This document shows positions 43,000 through 51,185 of a stretch of DNA of 64,000 nucleotides, piece by piece. The DNA comes from Cellulosimicrobium sp. Marseille-Q4280 (lineage in GTDB: Bacteria > Actinomycetota > Actinomycetes > Actinomycetales > Cellulomonadaceae). The translations under genes and the position numbers were made by a program. Location of the stretch: positions 992,001 to 1,056,000 of the forward strand of contig NZ_CALPBY010000001.1 of assembly GCF_943181405.1 (NCBI RefSeq). The letters run 5' to 3'. How positions within the stretch are numbered: position 1 is the first letter of the stretch; every line of letters starts with the position of its first letter. Below the pieces are notes generated by a model, which was not told where the DNA came from, searched no databases, and worked only from the letters and a program-made list of their open reading frames with translations.

Positions 43000-44259
43000 T
43001 CACCCCACCGGCGAGATGCGCACGCGGAGCAGGCGATCGTCGCCGTCGCGCGGCTCGCCCCGCCCGTCCGTGTTGTTCGTCAGCACGTAGAGCACCGCGC
43101 TGCCGTCGTCCCCCTGCGGGGTGGCGGGGTCCACGACCACCGTCCGCAGCCGACCGAGGTCGGTGAGCACGGCCTGGGGCGCGCCGAACGCGTCGGGCGA
43201 CGCCCCGCCGTCGGGCGACGCGAACGGGACGCGCCACAGCATCTCGCCCCGCAGCCCGGCGAGGTACGCGCCCTCGCGCGTGGCCGCGAGACCGCTCGGC
43301 GACGCGTCGTCGGTCGCCCACGTCGTCACCGGGTCGACGAACCCGGCCCCGGCACCGCCCGCCCCCTCGACGTCCGGCCAGCCGTAGTTCGCGCCCGGCT
43401 CGACGACGTTGAGCTCGTCGAACGTGTCCTGACCGAACTCGCTCGCGAGCATCCGTCCCGTCGCGTCCCACGCCAGGCCCTGCACGTTGCGGTGACCCAG
43501 GCTCCAGACGGGCGACGCCGGGTCGGGGTTGCCGGGAGCAGGAGCGCCGTCCCCGGTCACGCGCAGGATCTTGCCCGCGAGCGACGCCGGGTCCTGGGAC
43601 GTGCCGCGCTGCTGGGCGTCCCCCGTCGCGACGTAGAGGTACCCGTCCGGACCGAACGCGAGCCGACCGCCGTCGTGCGTGCTCGCGGCGGGGATCCCCT
43701 GCACGACCGGGGTCAGCGCCGACAGCTCGCCGCCCGTGAGCGTCCCGCGCAGCACCTCGTTGCCGCCCTGGGCCGTCCGGTGGACGAACACCTCGCCCGG
43801 CGCGTCGCCGTCGGCCGGCCCGACGGCGACGCCGAGCAGCCCTGCCTCTCCCCCGGTCACCGTGCCGTCCCGCAGCTCGTCCGCCCCGGGTCCACCGACG
43901 GGTGCGACGGCACCGGTCGACGGGTCCACGACGACGAGCGCACGCTCGTCGCGCAGCGACACGAGCAGCGTCCCGTCCGGCAGCGGCGCGAGACCCCACG
44001 GCGCGTCCAGCCCGGTCGCGACCTCGGCGACCTCGACCCGGACCTCGGGCACGACGACGAGCCCGGGCTCCGCGGACGCCGTGGGGGTCTCGGGGGGCTC
44101 CGGCGGCGTCGACGTCTCGGCCCGGGTCTCCGTCGCGCTGCCCGACGGCGTCGGCGTGTCCCCACCCGTCCCGTCGCCCGTGCACGCCGCGAGGAGGGCG
44201 ACGAGGACCGCGCCGGCCACGCCGAGGCGTGCGTGCGTCGTCCCGGGTCGAGGTGGCAT
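43000..44259 (-). CDS. PQQ-type glucose/sorbosone dehydrogenase-like lipoprotein
   Basis: A 419-residue lipoprotein: signal peptide ending in the lipobox LLAAC (Cys26), a Thr/Pro-rich spacer to about 65, then a six-bladed propeller of the GSDH family. Motifs: GLDAPWGLAPLPDGTLLVSL, STHDGGRLAFGPDGYLYVATGD (the His and Asp of the cofactor pocket), LGHRNVQGLAWD and GANYGWP. Family members oxidise sugars with PQQ in the outer compartment; whether this organism makes PQQ cannot be judged here. ATG 44259 has TGGAG just upstream. Divergent from a small membrane-protein gene. Confidence 0.88.
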   Translation of the reverse strand: MPPRPGTTHARLGVAGAVLVALLAACTGDGTGGDTPTPSGSATETRAETSTPPEPPETPTASAEPGLVVVPEVRVEVAEVATGLDAPWGLAPLPDGTLLVSLRDERALVVVDPSTGAVAPVGGPGADELRDGTVTGGEAGLLGVAVGPADGDAPGEVFVHRTAQGGNEVLRGTLTGGELSALTPVVQGIPAASTHDGGRLAFGPDGYLYVATGDAQQRGTSQDPASLAGKILRVTGDGAPAPGNPDPASPVWSLGHRNVQGLAWDATGRMLASEFGQDTFDELNVVEPGANYGWPDVEGAGGAGAGFVDPVTTWATDDASPSGLAATREGAYLAGLRGEMLWRVPFASPDGGASPDAFGAPQAVLTDLGRLRTVVVDPATPQGDDGSAVLYVLTNNTDGRGEPRDGDDRLLRVRISPVG

Positions 44260-44309
44260 GGCTCCATCGTGACCCCGGCGCCGCGGAGCCGCACACGCTC
44301 GTCGCGCGG

Positions 44310-44319
44310 ATCACGTGAT
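44310..44319. promoter_or_regulatory. Operator-like palindrome in the divergent promoter
   Basis: ATCACGTGAT is a perfect 10-bp palindrome between the divergent dehydrogenase and membrane-protein genes; GGATCAC/GTGATCC also recur as a wider inverted pair (44308-44314 and 44346-44352). A regulator site is possible but unproven. Confidence 0.3.
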
Positions 44320-44379
44320 GCGCGTCACACTGGAACCACAGGGGTGTGATCCGCACGCCCGGGCCCGAAGGAGGCCGCC

Positions 44380-44817
44380 ATGCACCCGAAGGTGCTCAGC
44401 TTCGTCGTCGCCGCGATCGCCTACGGCATCACCCTCGTCGTCGCGAACCTCGTGCTCGGCGGCATGCACATGAGCTGGCTGTGGGGGATCGTCGCCGTCG
44501 CGCTCTTCACCGTGACCATCGCCCTGCTCCGCCCGCTCGTGGTCCGGCTCCTCGGCAAGCACGTGCACGGCTGGACCTGGACGCTCGGCCTCGTGACCGT
44601 GCTCGGGTCGTTGATCGTCACGACCCTGCTCTCGCCGTCGAGCGGGTTCGACATCGACGGGATCTGGACGTGGGTGTGGGCGACGCTCATCGTGTGGGTC
44701 GGGACCGTCGTGTACGACCTCGTCGACGACCGGGCCGTCGCCGCCGCGGGTCGCCGCGTGGAGCGGCACCGGCAGGGACGCCGCGGGCAGACGCCGCCGA
44801 CGGCCGCGACCGCCTGA
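44380..44817 (+). CDS. Phage-holin-4-like small membrane protein
   Basis: A 145-residue protein with four membrane helices (about 7-27, 33-52, 66-84, 92-113) and a basic C-terminal tail. VANLVLGGMHM and the helix spacing match the phage-holin family 4_2/YvlD group of chromosomal membrane proteins, which are not phage lysis genes. ATG 44380 has an excellent AAGGAGG. Function unknown. Confidence 0.78.
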   Translation: MHPKVLSFVVAAIAYGITLVVANLVLGGMHMSWLWGIVAVALFTVTIALLRPLVVRLLGKHVHGWTWTLGLVTVLGSLIVTTLLSPSSGFDIDGIWTWVWATLIVWVGTVVYDLVDDRAVAAAGRRVERHRQGRRGQTPPTAATA

Positions 44818-44857
44818 GCGTCGCGCCGCAGGTGGACGTCCTGGGCGCGGGTGCGGG

Positions 44858-46042
44858 CTACTGGAGGCGGGTTAGGCCGCGCTTGAGGCCGCGGACGGCC
44901 TGGCCGATGCGGTGCTCGTTCTCGATGAGGGCGAACCGGACGAACTCGTCGCCGCCCGGGCCGAAGCCGACGCCCGGGGAGACGGCGACGTCGCACTCCT
45001 CGACGAGGTGGGTCGCGAACTCGATCGAGCCCATGTCGCGGTAGGGCTCGGGGATGCGTGCCCACGCGAACATCGTGCCGCCGGGCTTGTGGATGTCCCA
45101 GCCGATGCGCTGCAGGCCGTCGTAGAGGGCGTCGCGGCGCGACTCGTAGACGGACGAGATCTCCTGCGGGTGCTCGCTCGCCTCGTTGAGCGTGACCGTC
45201 GCGGCGATCTGGATCGGCTGGAACGTGCCGTAGTCGAGGTAGCTCTTGAGCTTCGCGAGCGCGCCGACGACGTCGCGGCGACCCACGAGGAACGCGACGC
45301 GCCAGCCCGCCATGGAGAAGGACTTGGTCATCGAGTAGAGCTCGACGGCGACCTCGCGCGCACCGTCGCACTCCATGATCGACGGCGGGCGGAACCCGTC
45401 GAACGTCATGTCGGCGTAGGCGAGGTCGTGGACGAGCACGACGTCCTTGTCGCGCGCCCAGTCGACGAGGCGCTGCAGGTCCTCCTTGGTCGCGACGGTC
45501 GTCGTGGGGTTGTGCGGGAACGACAGCACGACGACGCGCGGCTTGGGCCAGCCCAGCTCCCACGCCTCGATGATGCGGTCGATGTACCCCGCGGCGTCGG
45601 TCCCGTCGCCGATGGGGACCTGCCGCGCGTCGGCGCCCGCGAAGTACGGGCCCCAGATGTGGATGGGGTAGCTCGGCGTGGGGACGAGCGCGACGTCGCC
45701 GGGCTGCAGCAGCACCCACATGAGGTGGCTGAAGCCCTCCTTGGCGCCGATCGTCGAGATGATCTCGGTGTCCGGGTCGAGGCTCACCCCGAACCGGCGC
45801 TGGTAGAGCCCCGCCACGGCCTCGCGCAGCTTGGGGATGCCGCGCGACGCGGAGTAGCGGTGGTTGCGGGAGTTCTGCGCCGCCTCGGCGAGCTTGTCGA
45901 CCGCGATCTGCGGGCTGGGCAGGTCCGGGTTGCCGAAACCGAGGTCCACGACGTCGCGACCTGCTCGGCGTGCCTCGATCTTGAGCCCGTCGATGATCGT
46001 GAAGACGTAGGGCGGCAGACCGGGGATCCGGCGGAACTCCAT
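44858..46042 (-). CDS. alaC: AlaC-type PLP aminotransferase
   Basis: A 394-residue class I/II aminotransferase. EFRRIPGLPPYVFTIIDGLK at the start, GFGNPDLPSP, the tyrosine-containing PSYPIHIWGPYFAGA, FPHNPTT, HDLAYADMTFDG and the PLP lysine Lys240 in YSMTKSFSMAGWRVAFLVG line up with the glutamate-pyruvate aminotransferase AlaC group; an LL-DAP-type role is less likely. It makes alanine from pyruvate and glutamate. ATG 46042 has GGAG about 8 bases upstream; the longer upstream frame is not family-like. Divergent from a VOC gene. Confidence 0.88.
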   Translation of the reverse strand: MEFRRIPGLPPYVFTIIDGLKIEARRAGRDVVDLGFGNPDLPSPQIAVDKLAEAAQNSRNHRYSASRGIPKLREAVAGLYQRRFGVSLDPDTEIISTIGAKEGFSHLMWVLLQPGDVALVPTPSYPIHIWGPYFAGADARQVPIGDGTDAAGYIDRIIEAWELGWPKPRVVVLSFPHNPTTTVATKEDLQRLVDWARDKDVVLVHDLAYADMTFDGFRPPSIMECDGAREVAVELYSMTKSFSMAGWRVAFLVGRRDVVGALAKLKSYLDYGTFQPIQIAATVTLNEASEHPQEISSVYESRRDALYDGLQRIGWDIHKPGGTMFAWARIPEPYRDMGSIEFATHLVEECDVAVSPGVGFGPGGDEFVRFALIENEHRIGQAVRGLKRGLTRLQ

Positions 46043-46277
46043 CGCAGTGCTCCTGCTCGTCGGGGTGCCCGCGGTGCGCGGGACTCGGGTCCCGGCAGCG
46101 TACGCCCGCGAGCCGTGGTCCGGTCGCGGCGTCCACGACGCCCGCCCCTGCCTGTCCCCGTCCGCCGTGCTGCCCGCACAGCCCTGTCGCCCCCGTCGCG
46201 CGCCCCCTACGGTGAGAGGCAGCCGAGACCGCGACGTCGCCGAGGACGCCGGGCTCGCACCCGACCGAGGAGCTCCC

Positions 46278-46655
46278 ATGCTGGTCCCCTACCTGACCGT
46301 GCACGACGCCGCCGCCGCGATCGACTTCTACGCCCGCGCGTTCGGGGCCCGGGAGACGGGCGAGCGCTGGGTCGAGGACGACGGCCGCGTCGGCTTCGCC
46401 GCGCTCGAGGTCGGCGACGACACGTTCTTCGTCTCCGACGAGTACCGCGAGGTGGGCGCGTACGCCCCCGCGACGGTCGGGCACTCGACCGTCGCCGTCG
46501 TCCTCGGGGTCGACGACGTCGACGCCACGTACGCGGCCGCCCTCGCCGCCGGCGCGACACCCGACCGCGCGCCGAGCGACCAGGGCGCGGAGCGGCGCGG
46601 CTGGCTCGTCGACCCGTTCGGCCACCGGTGGGCGCTCGAGTCGCCGGCCGGCTGA
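46278..46655 (+). CDS. VOC/glyoxalase-fold protein
   Basis: A 125-residue protein of the PhnB/glyoxalase group: VPYLTVHDAAAAIDFYARAF at the N-terminus, ALEVGDDTFFVSDEY, and the ending RRGWLVDPFGHRWALE. ATG 46278 follows GAGGAG. Possibly a metal-binding or antibiotic-binding protein; substrate unknown. Followed by a converging MarR-like gene after 48 bases. Confidence 0.85.
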   Translation: MLVPYLTVHDAAAAIDFYARAFGARETGERWVEDDGRVGFAALEVGDDTFFVSDEYREVGAYAPATVGHSTVAVVLGVDDVDATYAAALAAGATPDRAPSDQGAERRGWLVDPFGHRWALESPAG

Positions 46656-46703
46656 CCCGGACCGCCCGGCTCCCGCCGGGCGGAGCCGCGCCCGGCGGCC
46701 ACG

Positions 46704-47138
46704 TCACCCGCCGGACGACCACCCGAGGTTGCGCGCCATCTGCTGGAGGGTCGCCACCGTCGTCGCGTACCGCTCCGGCGACACGCCCTCGGCGACGCGC
46801 TCGCGCGACCGCGACACCGCGTCGAGCAGGTCGTGGTACGCGTGGTTCCCGGCGAGCGTGACCGACAGGCCGGCGTCGGACCGCGCCACCCACCCCCGGC
46901 GCACGAGGTCCTCGACCTCCGCGCTGACCGACGCCGCGTGGCCGCCCCCCGCCGCGCCCGTGAAGGGTGACAGCACGCCGTCGACGGCGGTCTCCTCGCT
47001 CACGCCGTCACGGATCGTGTTGAGCACCTGCCAGTGCCGGCGCGTGAGACCCGTGTGCTGGAACACCTCGTCGAAGCTCTCGTCGATGAGCCGGTCCACG
47101 AGCTTGAGCCAGTAGCCGATCGGACGGTCGGTCGTCAT
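46704..47138 (-). CDS. MarR-like winged-helix regulator
   Basis: A 144-residue protein: IGYWLKLVDRLIDESFDEVF, then the helix-turn-helix with LTRRHWQVLNTIRDG and AEVEDLVRRGWVARSDAGLS as recognition helix plus wing. ATG 47138 has GGAGGA at correct spacing. Divergent from the nicotinamidase gene with a 101-base shared promoter region, so pncA may be a target, but no palindrome stands out. Confidence 0.8.
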   Translation of the reverse strand: MTTDRPIGYWLKLVDRLIDESFDEVFQHTGLTRRHWQVLNTIRDGVSEETAVDGVLSPFTGAAGGGHAASVSAEVEDLVRRGWVARSDAGLSVTLAGNHAYHDLLDAVSRSRERVAEGVSPERYATTVATLQQMARNLGWSSGG

Positions 47139-47239
47139 GGGTCCTCCACGCGGTGCTCGGGCGTCCCCCCACTGTGGCACCACCCGCGAGGGCGCGCCCG
47201 GCGTCCCGTACGCCGGTGGACGGTGGCAGAGTGGACGTC

Positions 47240-47833
47240 ATGAGCGAGAGCACGCGGGCGCCGCGCCGCGCCCTGATCGTCGTCGACGTCCAGCCCACGT
47301 TCTGCGAGGGCGGCGAGCTGGGGGTCGAGGGCGGGAACGCCGTCGCGCAGCGCATCGCCGCCCACGCGCGCGACCACCGCGACCGGTACGACCTCGTCGT
47401 CACCACCCAGGACTGGCACGTCGACCCGGGCGAGCACTGGAGCCCGGCGCCGGACTTCGTCGACACGTGGCCGCCGCACGGCATCGCGGGCTCCGCGAAC
47501 GCCGAGCTCCACCCGGCGCTCGCGGACCTCGCGCCGGACGTGTCCGTGAAGAAGGGCGAGTACCAGGCCGCCTACTCGGGCTTCGAGGGGGTCGACGTCG
47601 CAGGCCACGCGCTCGCGGACCTCCTGCGCGAGGCCGGCGTCGAGTCGGTCGACGTCGTCGGCATCGCCGAGTCCCACTGCGTCCGCGCGACGGCGCTCGA
47701 CGCCCACGCGCTCGGCCTCGACACCCGGGTGCTCACCAACCTCACCGTGCCCGTGACGCCCGAGCTCGGCGCGGCGGCGCGCGAGGAGCTCGCGGCGGCC
47801 GGCGTCACGCTGGAGGCGAGCGAGGCCGCCTGA
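47240..47833 (+). CDS. pncA: Nicotinamidase
   Basis: A 197-residue isochorismatase-fold amidase converting nicotinamide to nicotinate for NAD salvage. The triad is visible: Asp16 in IVVDVQPTF, Lys104/105 in SVKKGEYQAAYSGFEG, Cys147 in IAESHCVRATA. The metal site DWHVDPGEHW (Asp58, His60, His66) and His80 in WPPHG identify PncA rather than an isochorismatase. ATG 47240 has no strong Shine-Dalgarno; a -10-like CAGAGT at 47227 would make it leaderless. PncA also activates the drug pyrazinamide in mycobacteria. Confidence 0.92.
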   Translation: MSESTRAPRRALIVVDVQPTFCEGGELGVEGGNAVAQRIAAHARDHRDRYDLVVTTQDWHVDPGEHWSPAPDFVDTWPPHGIAGSANAELHPALADLAPDVSVKKGEYQAAYSGFEGVDVAGHALADLLREAGVESVDVVGIAESHCVRATALDAHALGLDTRVLTNLTVPVTPELGAAAREELAAAGVTLEASEAA

Positions 47834-47960
47834 GCGCACCCGCCCGGGAGGCGCCCCGGGTGGCATCGCAATGCCCTCCCGGCACGTGGGTGCGTGCCAC
47901 TACTCTTCGGCGTGCTGCCGTCCGCACCGTGCCGACGGCCACGACACACGGAGCGACCTC

Positions 47961-48473
47961 ATGCCGCGCTTTGCCCTGCGCACCCCTGCCGCCCTCCTCC
48001 TCGGTCTCGCCGTGCTCGGCACGAGCGCGTGCGGACTCCTCCCGGGCTCGGAGCCGGTGCGCGACGAGTCCGGCGCCATCACCGAGGCGGACACCGACGC
48101 GGACGTCTTCAGCCTCGCCGTCGGCGACTGCACCAACGACGGGGACGAGGCGGAGAGCACGGAGGCCGCGGAGATCGCGACCGTGTCCGTGGTGCCGTGC
48201 GACGAGCCGCACGACAACGAGATCTACTCCTCCCACCTCCTCCCGGGCGACGACTACCCCGGGGAGGAGACCGTCCTGCAGACCGCCGACGAGGTCTGCC
48301 ACGAGGCGTTCGCCGGGTTCGTCGGCCTGGCCTACGAGGACTCGGTCTACGACTTCTGGCCCATGTACCCCACCGAGGCGAGCTGGGCGCAGGACGACCG
48401 CGAGGTGCTGTGCCTCGTCTACCACGGCGACCTCGAGCCGGTCACCGGCACCCTCGAGGGCATCGCCGGCTGA
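47961..48473 (+). CDS. Septum_form-domain lipoprotein
   Basis: A 170-residue exported protein. Signal peptide with lipobox LGTSAC (Cys at about 24), an acidic spacer, then a Septum_form-type domain: SLAVGDCTNDGDEA, VVPCDEPHDNEIYSS, CHEAFAGFVGLAYEDS and VLCLVYHGD, with four conserved cysteines. Such proteins are widespread in actinobacteria and named for a proposed role in septation, which is weakly supported. ATG 47961 has GGAG upstream. Converges with rsmI. Confidence 0.8.
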   Translation: MPRFALRTPAALLLGLAVLGTSACGLLPGSEPVRDESGAITEADTDADVFSLAVGDCTNDGDEAESTEAAEIATVSVVPCDEPHDNEIYSSHLLPGDDYPGEETVLQTADEVCHEAFAGFVGLAYEDSVYDFWPMYPTEASWAQDDREVLCLVYHGDLEPVTGTLEGIAG

Positions 48474-48508
48474 TCACGCCGATCACCCGCTGACCGACGC
48501 CGCGGCGC

Positions 48509-49393
48509 TCACCCCTTGCGGGCCTCGAGCGCCGCGGCGTAGAGGTCGCGCTTGTGCACCCCTGCGCCCGTCGCGACGTCCGCGACGACGTCCTTGAGCC
48601 GCTCCCCGCCGTCGACGCGCGCGAGCACCGCCGGCACGAGCTCGACGACCGGGACGGGGCCGCGCGCGGGCGCACCGCCGACGACGACGCAGATCTCCCC
48701 GCGCAGCTGCTCGGCCGCGGCTCGCTCCGCGAGCTCGGCGAGCGTCCCGCGCAGCACCTCCTCGTACGTCTTGGTCAGCTCGCGCGCGACGGCGGCCGGC
48801 CGGTCCGCGCCGAACGCGTCGGCCATCGCCGCGAGCGCCTCCGCGACGCGGTGCGGCGCCTCGAAGAACACGAGCGTGCGCGGCTCGTCGACGAGCGCCG
48901 CGAGGGTCCTCGACCGGTCCCCGGCCTTGCGCGGCAGGAAGCCCTCGAAGCAGAAGCGGTCGGTCGGCAGGCCCGAGAGCGCTAGGGCGGTGAGCACGGC
49001 GCTCGGACCGGGCGCTGTGGTCACCGGGACGCCCCGCTCGACCGCGCGCGCCACGACGCGGAACCCCGGGTCGGACACGCTCGGCATCCCGGCGTCGGAC
49101 ACGACGAGCACGGTCCCCCCGCCCTCGACCACGTCGAGCAGGTCGTCGGCGCGCTCGGACTCGTTGTGCTCGTGGAAGCTCGTGACCCGCCCGCCGACCT
49201 GGATGCCGAGCCGGCCCGCGAGCCCGTGCAGCCGTCGCGTGTCCTCGGCCGCGACGACGTCGGCCTCGGCGAGCAGACGACGCAGGCGCGGGCTCGCGTC
49301 CTCGGCGTTGCCGATCGGCGTGCCCGCGAGCACGAGGTGACCCGCCTCGCGGGGTGTCGCTGCGGCGTCGGGCAGGTCGGTCGCGGGGCTCAT
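48509..49393 (-). CDS. rsmI: 16S rRNA 2'-O-ribose C1402 methyltransferase
   Basis: A 294-residue tetrapyrrole-methylase-fold enzyme. LVLAGTPIGNAEDASPR at the N-terminus, AEDTRRLHGLAGRLG, SFHEHNE, VLVVSDAGMPSVSDPG and FFEAPHR identify RsmI, which methylates C1402 in the 16S decoding centre. ATG 49393 gives the standard start; the open frame extends far upstream only because of low stop density. Divergent from the mannosyltransferase gene, a fixed arrangement in actinobacteria. Confidence 0.95.
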   Translation of the reverse strand: MSPATDLPDAAATPREAGHLVLAGTPIGNAEDASPRLRRLLAEADVVAAEDTRRLHGLAGRLGIQVGGRVTSFHEHNESERADDLLDVVEGGGTVLVVSDAGMPSVSDPGFRVVARAVERGVPVTTAPGPSAVLTALALSGLPTDRFCFEGFLPRKAGDRSRTLAALVDEPRTLVFFEAPHRVAEALAAMADAFGADRPAAVARELTKTYEEVLRGTLAELAERAAAEQLRGEICVVVGGAPARGPVPVVELVPAVLARVDGGERLKDVVADVATGAGVHKRDLYAAALEARKG

Positions 49394-49423
49394 GGTGCCC
49401 AGGGTTCCACACGGGCGACCCCC

Positions 49424-49429
49424 TACGAT
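49424..49429 (+). promoter_or_regulatory. -10 box for leaderless mannosyltransferase mRNA
   Basis: TACGAT ends 7 bases before the GTG at 49437. No Shine-Dalgarno precedes either candidate start (ATG 49428 or GTG 49437), and the ATG overlaps the -10 box, so GTG 49437 is the likely leaderless start. The -35 region is weak. Confidence 0.5.
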
Positions 49430-49436
49430 GGCCTGC

Positions 49437-51185
49437 GTGTCCCAGCCGCCCGCCGACGCGCACCCCGGGTCGACGCCCCTCGCGCCCCTGCCCGACGACG
49501 TCCCGGGACGCAGCGACGACGCCTCGCCCGGCACCTCGTCGCCCGCCGGGTCCGCGCCGGGCGACTCCTCGCCGGTCCCCGCCGACGAGGCCCCGGACCT
49601 GAGCCACCGGGACCGTCTCCTGCTCGCGCTCCTCGGTCCGCGTCGCCTGGCGCTCGGAGCGACGGCGCACGACCGTCTGTGGGGCTGGCTCGGCGTCGCG
49701 ATCGTGGCGGCCGTGGCCGCGGTGCTGCGGCTGTGGAACCTGGGCCGTCCCGGCACGCTGATCTTCGACGAGACGTACTACGTCAAGCAGGCGTACACGC
49801 TGCTGCGGGTCGGGTTCGAGGCGGACTGGCCGGACGAGCCGAACCCGGCGTTCGAGGCCGGCGACGTCGACACGTACCTCCCGACCGCCGACTACGTCGT
49901 CCACCCGCCGCTCGGCAAGTGGATGATCGCGCTCGGGATGAGGGCGTTCGGCGGCGCGGAGAACCCGTGGTCGTGGCGTATCGCGTCGGCGGTGGTGGGC
50001 GTGATCGCGGTGGTGCTCGTGGCGCGCATCGCGCGCCGCCTCTTCGCGTCGACGGCGATGGGGATCGTCGCGGGCTCGCTGATGGCCGTCGACGGCGCGG
50101 CGATCGTCCACGCCCGGACGGGCCTGCTCGACAACATGCTCATGCTCTGGGTGCTCGTCGCGTTCGGGTGCCTGCTCCTCGACCGCGAGCAGGCCCGGCG
50201 GCGGCTCGCCGAGCGGTGCGGTGCGGTCCTCGACGCCGGGGGAAGGATCGGCAAGTACGGACCAGGGGGGATCAGCGGCCTCGGCTGGCGCTGGTGGCGG
50301 TTCGCCGCCGCCGTGTCGCTCGGTCTCGCGTGCGGCGTCAAGTGGTCGGGCCTGTACTTCCTCGCGGTGTTCGCCGTGCTCTCCGTGCTGTGGGACGCGA
50401 CGGCGCGCCGCACGGTCGGCATCAGGCGCTGGTGGGAGGACGCGCTCCTCGTCGACGCGATCCCCGCTGCGCTCGTGATGCTGCCGACGGCAGCTCTCGC
50501 CTACCTCGCGACGTGGACGTCGTGGTTCCGCACGCCCGCGTCGTACATGCGGCAGTGGGCGCTGGAGAACCCCGGTGAGGGCGTGCCGTGGCTCCCGCCC
50601 GCGCTGCGCTCGCTGTGGGAGTACCACCTGAAGATGTGGGACTTCCACACCGGCCTCTCGTCCGAGCACCCGTACGAGGCCCACCCGCTCGGCTGGATCG
50701 TGCAGTGGCGCCCCACGTCGTTCTACTGGCGGTCCCAGGACGCGGGCGAGGCGGGCTGCGAGGTCGAGCGCTGCGCGCGGGCGATCACGTCGCTCGGCAA
50801 CCCGGTGCTGTGGTGGACGGCGGCGCTCGCCGTGGTCGTCGCCGTCGTCCTGCTGCTGCGGCTCAAGGACTGGCGCGCGCTCGCGGTCCTCAGCGGGCTC
50901 GTCGCGGGCTGGGTGCCGTGGTTCGCCTACCCGGAGCGGACGATCTTCACGTTCTACTCGATCGCCTTCACGCCGTGGGTCGTGCTGACGCTCGTGTACG
51001 TGCTGACCGTCGCGCTCGAACGGACGGAGCACTCGCGCGTCGGCCGCTCCCGCGTCCGCGTCGGCATCACGGTGCTGCTCACGACGATCGCCGCCGTGAG
51101 CGTGTTCTTCTACCCGGTCTGGACCGGGATGCAGGTGCCGTACTGGTTCTGGCACCTGCACATGTGGCTGCCGAGCTGGATCTGA
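49437..51185 (+). CDS. pmt: Dolichyl-phosphate-mannose-protein mannosyltransferase (GT39)
   Basis: A 582-residue membrane glycosyltransferase moving mannose from polyprenyl-phosphate-mannose onto exported proteins. A 75-residue Pro/Ser/Asp-rich cytoplasmic N-terminus precedes the first helix (about 85-100). The catalytic acidic motif is TLIFDETYYVKQAYTLL, followed by VVHPPLGKWMIALGM, the helix block AVDGAAIVHARTGLLDNMLM, and the C-terminal WFAYPERTIFTFYSIAFTPW. About ten or more membrane helices. GTG 49437 is preferred as a leaderless start. Its stop and the stop of the converging lipoprotein gene share the palindrome TGATCA. Confidence 0.93.
   Translation: MSQPPADAHPGSTPLAPLPDDVPGRSDDASPGTSSPAGSAPGDSSPVPADEAPDLSHRDRLLLALLGPRRLALGATAHDRLWGWLGVAIVAAVAAVLRLWNLGRPGTLIFDETYYVKQAYTLLRVGFEADWPDEPNPAFEAGDVDTYLPTADYVVHPPLGKWMIALGMRAFGGAENPWSWRIASAVVGVIAVVLVARIARRLFASTAMGIVAGSLMAVDGAAIVHARTGLLDNMLMLWVLVAFGCLLLDREQARRRLAERCGAVLDAGGRIGKYGPGGISGLGWRWWRFAAAVSLGLACGVKWSGLYFLAVFAVLSVLWDATARRTVGIRRWWEDALLVDAIPAALVMLPTAALAYLATWTSWFRTPASYMRQWALENPGEGVPWLPPALRSLWEYHLKMWDFHTGLSSEHPYEAHPLGWIVQWRPTSFYWRSQDAGEAGCEVERCARAITSLGNPVLWWTAALAVVVAVVLLLRLKDWRALAVLSGLVAGWVPWFAYPERTIFTFYSIAFTPWVVLTLVYVLTVALERTEHSRVGRSRVRVGITVLLTTIAAVSVFFYPVWTGMQVPYWFWHLHMWLPSWI

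Noticed and set aside
44380-44817. Holin-like gene as evidence of a prophage
   Set aside because: No other phage gene is near; this family of four-helix proteins is common on actinobacterial chromosomes.
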